Of a DNA stretch of 54,138 bases, positions 42,884-51,900 are shown one piece after another. Every line of letters starts with the position of its first letter. Position 1 is the first letter of the stretch. The stretch is from assembly GCA_040877875.1 (NCBI GenBank), contig JBBDNC010000194.1:1-54138 (forward strand), read 5' to 3'. The notes under the pieces are model-generated. The model was given only the letters and a program-made list of their open reading frames with translations. It had not been told where the DNA came from and ran no database searches. Both the position numbers and the translations under genes were made by a program. The DNA comes from JBBDNC01 sp040877875 (GTDB lineage Bacteria > Bacteroidota > Rhodothermia > Balneolales > Balneolaceae).

Positions 42884-44796
42884 ATGAAGAATTTAAAAAC
42901 TAAAATATTGGCGGTCTTTGCACTGATTTTTGTCTTCAGTGCCTGCGACCAGGACATGTTGAATTTAAGTCCGACCGACCAGATTTCGGATGACTCAGTC
43001 TGGAAGGATCCAGCCTTGGTCGACCTATATCTGTCGGAAGTTTATCGAAGAATGAATCACGGGCTTCGTGAGATCATGCTTTCGTCTCTTTCAGATGATA
43101 CCCAATTTATCCACGGATACGGGACCATCGAAATTGTCCAGGGAATCTCCAGCCCGAGTAATATCGGTGCCTGGAACCGTGGAGATCTCGAACACTTTCG
43201 TTGGGGACACCTCTACAGTGCGATACGTCAGGCGAATATCATCCTGGCGAATATCGATGAGGCGAATATCAGCGAAAGCCTGAAGAAAAATGTGAAGGGT
43301 GAAGCTCACTTTTTGAGGGCGTTTTTCTATCACAACCTGGTGCGAAATTACGGCGGCGTGCCGATCGTTACCGAGGTGTTTGAACTGGATGATGACATGC
43401 TGGTGGCCCGTAATTCGTTTGAAGAGGGTATTAATTTCGTTGTGGAAGAAGCTGACCGTGCGGCGGCCTTGCTGCCGGACGAACCCAGGGACCTGGGACG
43501 CGCTTCCAAAGGAGCCGCACTGGCCCTGAAGTCCCGTATCCTGACCCATGCATCTTCCCCCTTGTTTGACGAGCCCGTAGGGTCTAACCCGGCATTGACC
43601 GGCTATACCTCCGGCAGCCTCCAGGCCCGCTACCAGCGAGCCAAGGATGCCGCCCAGGCGGTGATGCAGATGGGTCAGTACGAGCTGTTTAACCGGCACG
43701 ATGACCCGGCTTTCAACTACGAGCAGATCTTTATTGTGAATGACAAGCATGAAGAATCCATCATGAACCGGTACTTCCTCGGTTCGAGGGATTGGACAGA
43801 CGGGTATCTTCCGCACCAGACCAACGGTCCGAACGGGTACCGCGGCTGGGCCGGAAATACCCCGTTGCAGTCACTCGTGGACGCCTACGAAATGGCCGAT
43901 GGCTCGGAATTCGACTGGAACAACCCGCAGCACGCGGCGAATCCCTATGAAAACCGGGATCCCCGTTTTTATGCCTCCATTCTCTATGACGGAGCCCCGT
44001 GGGTAGAGCCTCCTTCTTTCAGAGACCCGTATGATGCGGACGGAATTATCCAGACGTTCGAAACGCTGACTCTCCCCGACGGATCCACTGTGCCGGGTGT
44101 GGATACGCGAAGTGGTCCGATTGAAGACTGGAACGGAAGTATTTCCCACTATTACCTTCGGAAATTTATCGATCCGACGATGCCACCCCAGGAACGTCAG
44201 ACAACTCCCTGGCCGGTCTTCCGGTATGCGGAGGTCCTGTTGAACTATGCTGAAGCGTGCATCGGACTCGGCGAGGAAGCTGAAGCTCGTCGTGTACTCA
44301 ATATGATCCGTGACCGGGCCGGGATGCCGGATATTACCGACAGCGGCCAAGCCCTTGTCGACCGGTATCAAAACGAGCGAAGGGTAGAAATGTTCGGAGA
44401 ACAATCTCGTTATTTCGACATTCGAAGGTGGAAGACTGCCCCGCAGAAGTATCATAATGCCCAGGGTATCATTATTACGGCAGATGGGACGGACCGTCGT
44501 GACCGAAGCACATATTCCAACTTTACCTATGAGCTTCATCATGTGCAGGATAGAAACTGGAGCGACAGCCATTACTTTGCTCCGATCCCGATCGAAGAGA
44601 TGCAGCGNNNNNNNNNNNNNNNNNNNNNNNNNNNNNNNNNNNNNNNNNNNNNNNNNNNNNNNNNNNNNNNNNNNNNNNNNNNNNNNNNNNNNNNNNNNNN
44701 NNNNNNNGAAACTGGAGCGACAGCCATTACTTTGCTCCGATCCCGATCGAAGAGATGCAGCGGAACAATCAGCTCGTGCAAAATCCGGGCTACTAA
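42884..44796 (+). CDS. susD: SusD/RagB family outer-membrane lipoprotein, split by an artefactual gap
   Basis: The protein begins at ATG 42884 (an earlier TTG at 42866 is less likely) with a lipoprotein signal, lipobox VFSAC giving Cys21. It then has SusD TPR-type helices and the typical C-terminal region: VFRYAEVLLNYAEAC, RRVEMFGEQSRYFDIRRW, and YFAPIPIEEMQ. The frame appears to break at the 100-N gap, but removing the gap and one 55-bp duplicated overlap restores one frame of 585 residues ending QNPGY, the classic SusD end. It forms the ligand-binding lid on SusC and is probably co-transcribed with it. Confidence 0.93.
44553..44762. other. Assembly gap with a duplicated 55-bp flank
   Basis: One hundred N bases (44608-44707) are flanked by the same 55-bp sequence on both sides (44553-44607 and 44708-44762). 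The exact count of 100 and the overlap length suggest a default scaffold gap placed between two contigs that in fact overlap. Collapsing it removes 155 bases and repairs susD. Confidence 0.93.
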
Positions 44797-44861
44797 CACT
44801 GTATAGTCAGAGACACAGGGCTTTTTACTCGCCTGTGTAATTCTCTGCAGGTTATTCAAAT

Positions 44862-44900
44862 AAGCTGCCGTCTGGTTTAAAAGGCGGCAGCTTTTTTTTA
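44862..44900 (+). terminator. Rho-independent terminator of the susCD transcript
   Basis: AGCTGCCGTCT pairs with AGGCGGCAGCT (11 bp, one G-T pair) around GGTTTAA and is followed by a T-run. It lies 66 bp after the susD stop and separates susCD from the FGE-like gene. Confidence 0.93.
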
Positions 44901-45098
44901 TAAACGAATTTAAAAAAACTTTTTTCATCAAAGGTGGATAAAAGCCATTTAATTACTACTTATCCTTTTCCTATTCCATTATATTAACTGAAAGAGTTAG
45001 CTGTAACAGAGTTATGAACAGGAGATCTTTTTACCTGTTTTCATGCGAATTCATCTGTATTAATCCGATAGCAACAAGTTTTATAACAAGAATATTCT

Positions 45099-46100
45099 AT
45101 GAAGGGCATTCCTTTTTTGATCGTTGTCTTATTCTTTATAACGGGTCATGACTTCGGTAATGAAACCATACACACAACTTTACAAAAGCAAGGTCGGACG
45201 CAGGATTTTGAATCCTATACGGTAGAAATAACGGGTTCGGAAGCCGGAATAGAGATGACACCGGTTCCCGGCGGCACCTTCGCGATGGGGCCTATGGCAA
45301 ATTCCAGTCCGGAGGTAAGAGTTGATGATTTCTGGATGGGAACCTATGAAATTACATGGGAACAATACGATCAATTTTCCAAGGAAGTTGTCAGCAACCT
45401 GTCAAATACGGTTCCGAACCAGGACGGTACTATAAAAATAACTGCCGATGCGATTTCACTTCCCACTCCACCCTATGTGGATATGAGTTTTGGTATGGGC
45501 AGGGATGGCTACCCGGCAATCAGTATGACCCATTATGCAGCCCTGATGTTTACGAAATGGCTCTCGGCCAAAACCGGAAATTTTTACCGGCTGCCGACTG
45601 AAGCCGAGTGGGAATATGCTTGCAGGGCAGGTTCGGATTCAGCCGACTATTTTGATGAAGGCTCGGAATCCCTGGACGATTACGAGTGGCACCGGGAAAA
45701 CAGTGACGGATCCTATAACCGGGTGGGTATGAAAAAGCCGAATCCATTGGGTTTATACGATATGAAAGGTAATATTGCAGAGTGGACGATGGACCAGTAC
45801 CTGGAGGATTATCAAGAACAACTGGAAGGAGATCCTGCGGATAACCCCTGGTTCAAGCCGACAGTACTTTATCCACGGTCAGTCCGCGGAGGATCCTGGA
45901 GGGATGCCCCGGAGGAAATTCATTGTGCAAAACGGCGGGGTTCCGATGAAAACTGGAAAATTCTGGACCCTCAATTTCCGAAAAGCATCTGGTGGCATAC
46001 AAGTGCACCGTTTGTGGGGTTCAGGGTTGTCCGCCCGAAGGAAACTCCTTCCAGGGAGCAGATGGAAGAGTACTGGATTGAACCGATGGAAGACCTGTGA
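45099..46100 (+). CDS. Exported formylglycine-generating-enzyme-like (SUMF1 domain) protein, cysteine-deficient
   Basis: The 333-residue protein has a signal peptide (GIPFLIVVLFFITGHDFGN) and a full FGE/SUMF1 fold: MTPVPGGTFAMGP, FWMGTYEITWEQYDQF, RLPTEAEWEYACRAGS, NPLGLYDMKGNIAEWT, SVRGGSWRDAP and FVGFRVVR. True sulfatase-activating FGEs carry a cysteine pair in the GGS-F-x-C and S-Y-C region. Here that segment reads GGSWRDAPEEIHCAKRRGS with the first cysteine missing, so sulfatase activation is doubtful. No sulfatase gene is nearby. It follows the susCD terminator by about 200 bp and precedes the Gfo/Idh/MocA gene. Confidence 0.85.
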   Translation: MKGIPFLIVVLFFITGHDFGNETIHTTLQKQGRTQDFESYTVEITGSEAGIEMTPVPGGTFAMGPMANSSPEVRVDDFWMGTYEITWEQYDQFSKEVVSNLSNTVPNQDGTIKITADAISLPTPPYVDMSFGMGRDGYPAISMTHYAALMFTKWLSAKTGNFYRLPTEAEWEYACRAGSDSADYFDEGSESLDDYEWHRENSDGSYNRVGMKKPNPLGLYDMKGNIAEWTMDQYLEDYQEQLEGDPADNPWFKPTVLYPRSVRGGSWRDAPEEIHCAKRRGSDENWKILDPQFPKSIWWHTSAPFVGFRVVRPKETPSREQMEEYWIEPMEDL

Positions 46101-46158
46101 AGAATTGTAAGGAACGTGAGGCGATAGACAAAAGAAGTAGACATGAGACGTGAAACGG
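46101..46158. repeat. Heptad-type purine-rich tract after the FGE-like gene
   Basis: The bases directly after the TGA are purine-rich. The reverse complement reads as units such as CGTTTCA, CGTCTCA and TGTCTAC. The last part ends in GAGACGTGAAACGG. It fills most of the short gap before the Gfo/Idh/MocA gene. Confidence 0.5.
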
Positions 46159-46221
46159 ATAGATTCCCTTTTACGTCACGTGTTGAGATCAATATCAATG
46201 TTAAATTAAACGGAGACTCAA

Positions 46222-47586
46222 ATGACTAAAAAAAAGGATAACGAAAAAAAAGGATTAACCCGGCGTGATTTTTTCAAACACGCCTCTATGGCTGCCGGTG
46301 GAGGATTACTCCTGGGGTCCCTGCCCATTGGAGCAAGTGCCAATGTAGCGGAAAGTGACCTGTTGAAAATTGCAGTTGTAGGATGTGGAGGCAGGGGAAC
46401 CGGAGCAGTGAACCAGGCCTTGAGTTCGGGCGACGGTGTGCAGCTCGTGGCAATGGCAGACGCCTTCCGTGACCGGCTTGACGAGAGTTTTGAAAGGCTA
46501 TCCAACCGATTTGGAGACACCGACAAAATCAACGTCCCCGAAGAGCATAAATTTACCGGCTTTGACGCCTATAAGAAAGCGATCGAACTGGCGGATGTCG
46601 TGATTTTGGCTACGACTCCCGGTTTCCGTCCCGAGCACTTTGAAACCGCAGTTAATGCCGGAAAGCACGTGTTTATGGAAAAACCGGTAGCTACGGATGT
46701 GGCCGGTGTCCGAAGAGTCCTGGCGGCAGGAAAGGTTGCCGAGCAAAAGGGGCTGAATGTAGTAGTCGGTCTGCAACGTCATTATCAGAATAATTATCGT
46801 GAAGTAGTGAAACGAGTTAAAAATTATGCAGTTGGAGATATTGTCTCCGGCCAGGTATACTGGAACAGCGGTGGAGTCTGGGTTCGTGAGCGTCAGCCGG
46901 ACCAGACCGAAATGGAATATCAGATGCGCAACTGGTACTACTTTAACTGGCTGTGTGGAGATCATATTCTCGAACAGCATATCCATAATATTGATGTGGC
47001 CAACTGGTTTATCGGCGAATATCCGGAATCCGCCCAGGGAATGGGAGGCCGTGAGGTTCGTAACGGCAAAGACCACGGACAGATTTTCGACCATCACTTC
47101 GTGGAATACACCTATCCGAACGGAGCCGTAATTGCGAGCCAGTGTCGCCATCAGCCCAATACGATGAGCCGCGTGGATGAGGTTTTCCAGGGCACTCGCG
47201 GCACGGTCTATACCAACAGCGGGAATACCGGTGTGTTGCGAACCTACGGCGGACGAAGTATTTATGAACATGCGGGTGACGGGGATCCGAATCCCTATCA
47301 ACAGGAGCACGATGAGTTGTTTGCCTCCATTCGAAAAGGCCGGGTCATTAATGACACCGAGCGGGGTGCCAAGAGTACGATGTCTGCAATTATCGGGCGG
47401 ATGGCCACCTATTCGGGGAAAGTCATCCAGTGGGATGAAGCGATGAATTCCGACCACTACATGGTGCCGAATTCAAGTGAGTTGGGCTGGGATGTCAACC
47501 CGCCTGTGATGCCGGATGCGAATGGCAACTACCCGGTACCGGTTCCCGGTGAGACGGATGAGTTTTCACCTCTCACAGAATCCTGA
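46222..47586 (+). CDS. Tat-exported Gfo/Idh/MocA family oxidoreductase
   Basis: The 454-residue protein has a twin-arginine signal (GLTRRDFFKHASMAAGGGLL). The Rossmann NAD(P)-binding domain follows (LLKIAVVGCGGRGTGAVNQAL near 49), with the family EKPVATD motif and a C-terminal alpha/beta dimerisation domain (YYFNWLCGDHILEQHIHNID). Secreted members act on sugars or inositols, usually with tightly bound nucleotide cofactor, and are common in Planctomycetota and Bacteroidota. A CGGAG motif precedes the ATG. It is followed by the sugar-epimerase-like gene, suggesting joint carbohydrate processing in the periplasm. Confidence 0.92.
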   Translation: MTKKKDNEKKGLTRRDFFKHASMAAGGGLLLGSLPIGASANVAESDLLKIAVVGCGGRGTGAVNQALSSGDGVQLVAMADAFRDRLDESFERLSNRFGDTDKINVPEEHKFTGFDAYKKAIELADVVILATTPGFRPEHFETAVNAGKHVFMEKPVATDVAGVRRVLAAGKVAEQKGLNVVVGLQRHYQNNYREVVKRVKNYAVGDIVSGQVYWNSGGVWVRERQPDQTEMEYQMRNWYYFNWLCGDHILEQHIHNIDVANWFIGEYPESAQGMGGREVRNGKDHGQIFDHHFVEYTYPNGAVIASQCRHQPNTMSRVDEVFQGTRGTVYTNSGNTGVLRTYGGRSIYEHAGDGDPNPYQQEHDELFASIRKGRVINDTERGAKSTMSAIIGRMATYSGKVIQWDEAMNSDHYMVPNSSELGWDVNPPVMPDANGNYPVPVPGETDEFSPLTES

Positions 47587-47609
47587 CAGGTATTTATGAA
47601 GACATTCCG

Positions 47610-47684
47610 CCCTCCTCCACCAGGCGGAGGAGGGAGATGTCACCCTGACGGACGACGAAGTGCAGGCTGGCGAAGGGAGTATTT
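47610..47684. repeat. GC-rich palindrome with REP-like tail
   Basis: CCCTCCTCC (47610-47618) and GGAGGAGGG (47626-47634) are perfect inverted arms around ACCAGGC. They are followed by GATGTCACCCTGACGG, later GACGAAGTGCAGG and GGCGAAGGGAGT. That tail resembles, from memory, a dispersed Bacteroidota intergenic element of the type TGTCACCCTGAGCGAAG...GAAGGG. It sits between the oxidoreductase and epimerase genes, with no clear T-run, so I read it as a dispersed repeat rather than a terminator. Confidence 0.5.
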
Positions 47685-47837
47685 CCTGACGAACGGCAGG
47701 ATCCCTGAACCATGCTCAACAGGCTTTTTATTTGATTTTCTTGCATCGTTATCTTGCAAAAGGTGAAGGTGTATGGAAACGTACAAGAACTGCATCTTTT
47801 AACCCTTATTCCCTATCAACCTAAAACAAACCGTAAC

Positions 47838-48779
47838 ATGGACAGAAAAGATTTTCTAAAAAACAGTTTAATGGCCGGAACGGCACTGGCAACAGGCTCG
47901 GCGGCCGTCGGACGCAATTCCCGGGAAATGAAGGATTCGGAACTCTATCAGCAGCACGATTTTAAACTGAAATATTCGCCGAACTTCGGCACATTCCGGG
48001 CTCATGCGGGAAACGATCCGATCGACAATATTAAATTTATGGCGGATCTTGGATTTCGGGGACTGGAGGACAACGGCTTGAAAGGCCGTGAGGTTGACCT
48101 TCAGGAACGAATCGGGAAACAACTGGAAGAGTCCGGAATGCAGATGGGAGTATTTGTTGCCAATTCCATCAGTTGGAACGAACCCAACCTGGTATTGGCG
48201 GATGAAGATATTCGCAAACGGTTTCTGGATGAAATCCGGGAATCTGTAGAAGTGGCAAAGAGAGTTAACGCGACCTGGATGACTGTGGTTCCCGGGCATA
48301 TTGACATGAGGCTTGAAAAAGATTTCCAGGAAGCAAATCTGATCGATATTTTAAAGCGGGCTTCTGAAATCCTTGAGCCCCACGGACTCGTGATGGTGCT
48401 TGAACCGTTGAATACCCTTCACAACCACCCCGGAATGATCTTAACCCATACAGCCCAGGCCTATAAGATCTGCAGAGCGGTGGGCAGCCCCTCCTGTAAA
48501 ATCCTTTATGATGCTTATCACCAGGCGATTACAGAAGGAAATATGATCCCGAATATTGAAGCCGCCTGGGAAGAGATTCCCTATTTCCAGCTTGGAGACC
48601 ATCCAGGCAGAAACGAACCCTACACCGGAGAGATCAATTACCGGAATATCTTCAAATTCCTGTACGAAAAAGGATTTGACGGGATTGTTGGAATGGAGCA
48701 TGGAAAATCCGTCCCCGGTATTGAAGGAGAAAAACTACTTATTGAAGCTTATCTGAAAGCAGACGATTTCGAGGTTTAG
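47838..48779 (+). CDS. Exported sugar phosphate isomerase/epimerase-like TIM-barrel protein
   Basis: The 313-residue protein (ATG 47838) starts MDRKDFLKNSLMAGTALATG, a Tat-like leader with only one arginine. It then has an AP-endonuclease-2/xylose-isomerase-like TIM barrel: IKFMADLGFRGLEDNGLK, VMVLEPLNT with a metal-binding Glu, KILYDAYHQAITEGNM with Asp-His, FQLGDHPGRNEPYTGEI and GIVGMEHGKS. The pattern is close to hydroxypyruvate-isomerase-type members. An upstream open stretch to 47754 looks non-coding. It probably works with the neighbouring oxidoreductase on the imported or surface-processed sugar; the exact substrate is unknown. Confidence 0.9.
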   Translation: MDRKDFLKNSLMAGTALATGSAAVGRNSREMKDSELYQQHDFKLKYSPNFGTFRAHAGNDPIDNIKFMADLGFRGLEDNGLKGREVDLQERIGKQLEESGMQMGVFVANSISWNEPNLVLADEDIRKRFLDEIRESVEVAKRVNATWMTVVPGHIDMRLEKDFQEANLIDILKRASEILEPHGLVMVLEPLNTLHNHPGMILTHTAQAYKICRAVGSPSCKILYDAYHQAITEGNMIPNIEAAWEEIPYFQLGDHPGRNEPYTGEINYRNIFKFLYEKGFDGIVGMEHGKSVPGIEGEKLLIEAYLKADDFEV

Positions 48780-48780
48780 A

Positions 48781-48824
48781 ATCAGGATAAGAATTAAGAA
48801 TAAGGGTAGAAGGATTAGACGGAA
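48781..48824. repeat. Heptad-type tract after the epimerase gene
   Basis: One base beyond the stop codon, units AAGAATT, AAGAATA, AGGGTAG and AAGGATT repeat with 7-base spacing. The reverse complement reads CTTATTC, TTAATTC and TTATCCT, matching the pyrimidine family seen elsewhere. Confidence 0.55.
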
Positions 48825-48957
48825 GACATTTTAATTAATCGGTTGAATGTGTTAGGGAGGGTTCTTAACGTTATCAATATCTGTCAAGGAGTTGGTTACA
48901 ACCCACTGTCCTGTGATTCATTAACCATGTAAATATTTTGTCTTTCTCTTAATCAAG

Positions 48958-51900
48958 GTGTTCGTGCGGGCTAAAACATTTTTTCCGGTCAATTTATTAC
49001 TATTTGCCCTGACGTTGGTATGGGGGGGGTGCAATTCTCAACCCGAACTTGAATGGGTGGAAGAGGACGGGTACCGGTGGGCAAACCTGCAAACCGGATG
49101 GCTGGGTTCAGACGGATTCAGGCAGCTTTCGTCAAATAAAACCGGGGTCAGTTTCAGGAATGATGTCAGGCAGGAACTCATGGAAAAAAACCGTCATTAC
49201 CTCAACGGGTCAGGAGTTGCCGTTGCAGATGTTGATGGAGACGGGTGGGTCGATATCTATTTTGCAAGACTCGACGGACCCAATAAACTTTTCATAAATA
49301 ATGGGAATTATCGTTTCGAAGATGTTACAGAGCAGGCCGGGGTGGCCCATGAAGGTTACAACTCTACAGGGGTTGCTTTTGCCGATGTGAACGGAAACGG
49401 CTACCCGGATCTTCTCGTCAGCTCCCTCTCGGATCAAAACGTCCTTTATATGAACGACGGTACGGGGTTGTTTACCCGGATGGAAAACAGCGGTCTGGGA
49501 GAAAGCAGTGGGGCTCATACTCTGGCCCTGGCCGACGTGAACGGGAATGGGTACCTGGATTTGTATATCACCAACTACCATACGCGTACGGTAAGAGACT
49601 TGTTCAGTGAGGAAGAACTCTCACTGGAAAATACGGTTGAAAGCGTAGAGGGTGAATTGCAGGTATTGCCTGAATTTAAAGAGTACTATACGATCATCGA
49701 AACGGCCGAGGGACCCTTTCGAAATGAAATCGGACAGAAGGATGAATTGTATTTTAACCGGGGCAACGGGAAATTTGAAAAGGTGGATGATCTGGAGCAT
49801 TTTCTGGATGAGCGGGGGAATGAACGGGGCTTGTCGGAAGATTGGGGCCTGACAGCTACTTTCCGGGATGTAAACGATGACGGTTTGCCGGACCTGTATG
49901 TGGCCAATGATTTCTGGACGCCCGACCGGTTCTGGATCAACCGGGGGGATGGGGTCTTCAGGGCCATTCAAACCGAGTCCATCCGGAATATGAGCTATTC
50001 TTCAATGGGGGTGGATTTTTCGGACATCAACCGGGATGGATACCTTGATTTCACCGTAACCGAGATGCTGAGCCAGGAACATCAGCGCCGGCTGCGGCAG
50101 CATTCGGAAAATCAGGCGGAATATGAAGGGCGAACGATGCATAATCGTAACTCCGTATACCTGAACCGGGGAGATTCACGGTTCGGCGGACAAGATCCGA
50201 CATTTGCTGAAATATCCTACTATAGCGGTCTCCACGCCAGCGAGTGGTCCTGGGCTACCTATTTTATGGATGTAGATCTGGACGGGTATGAGGATTTGAT
50301 TGTGGCCACCGGAAACGCCTATGACTATCAGGATATGGATACTCAGATTGCAATGGGAGAAGGGTCAGCTGAAACAGGTATGCGGCAGGGAAGTGATATT
50401 ACGAGATATCCCCTTTTGGAATCAAACAACAAGATTTTCAGGAATAACACGGATTTGACCTTTACCGATCAAAGCAAGGAGTGGGGTTTTGAAGAAAAGG
50501 ATTTGTCCATGGGAATGGCTCTGGCAGATCTGAATAATGACGGAGCTCAGGATTTGATTATCAACCGCCTGAATGAGGAAGCAGCCATCTACGAAAACCG
50601 GACCCGGGCACCCCGAATCGCTGTGCGGTTGAAAGGCGAAGGCAGGAATACATTCGGGATTGGAGCTGAGGTCATACTGGAAGGCGGTTCCCGGCTACCG
50701 GAGCAACAGAAGCAGTTGACAGCCGGAGGGAATTATCTGTCGGGTTCACAGGCCCTGGTGGTTTTTGCCGCCGATGAGGAGTTTTCGGAACATGTGATTA
50801 CCGTTGAATGGCCGAGTGGAAAAGTAAGCAGGGTCGGGGGAGTAGAAGCCAATCGTATCTATGAAATTGATGAATCGGGGGCTGTGTACGAGGAGGAATC
50901 GGAAAGCGGAGACCCATTGTCCGTCTCCCCTATTTTTGAAGATATTTCAGCTTTGCTGGGGCATCGTCACCATGAAAATGAGTATGATGATTTCAGATTT
51001 GCTCCACTTCTACCTCAAAAAATAAGCCGTCAGGGGCCGGGAGTTGCATGGGTGGATATAACCCGGGACGGAAGAGACGACCTGATCATCGGTTCCGGCA
51101 AGGGTGGAGAGCCCGCCCTATTTGAAAATCGGGGAGAAGGCCTTATGGAACCGATAGAAATGGATCCGATAACGTGGCAGGTTCCGGGTGATCAGACGGC
51201 GATATTAAGCTGGAGGGAAGAGGGTGAAACCCGTGTGGTGATGGGAAGTGCCAATTATGAACAGGGAAACTCGAAAGCAGCTTCCGCTTATATCTATTCG
51301 GTTGATGAGAACGGAAGTGTACGTCAGGATTCAATCCCGGGAATCCTGTCAGCCACCGGGCCCATCGCAGCGGCAGATGTCGACGGAAACGGGTATGTGG
51401 ATCTGTTTATTGGGGGCAGGTTTAAACCGGGCCAATATCCCGTGGATGCCGATTCACGGTTATTTCTAAATGACGGGGAGGAATTTGAGCTGGATACGAT
51501 GAATTCAAAGACGTTTACGGAACTGGGACTGGTTACCGGTGCCGTATTTTCGGATCTGACCGGAAATGGCCGGCCGGATCTGTTGGTCAGTACCGAATGG
51601 GGATCCTTGCGTCTTTTTGAGAACAGGGCCGGCACGTTTGTAGAAGTCACGAGCGGGATGGGGCTGTCCCGGTATAAAGGTTGGTGGAAAGGTGTAACGA
51701 CAGGAGATTTTACCGGAAACGGATTACCGGATATTGTGGCTGCGAATATCGGCTTGAATAGCCCCTACCAGCTTCATGACGGCGAGCCGATCAGAATTTA
51801 TTTTGATGATTTGAATTGGGATGGGCGTCTCAATATTGTCGAAGCCTACTATGATGAAGAGGTAGGCGATTATGTGCCCAGGCGTAAACTCCATGACTTT

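Noticed and set aside
46498..47457. A 319-codon minus-strand frame opposite the Gfo/Idh/MocA gene
   Set aside because: It is antisense to a gene with clear Rossmann and EKP motifs, and its composition is typical of an antisense shadow.
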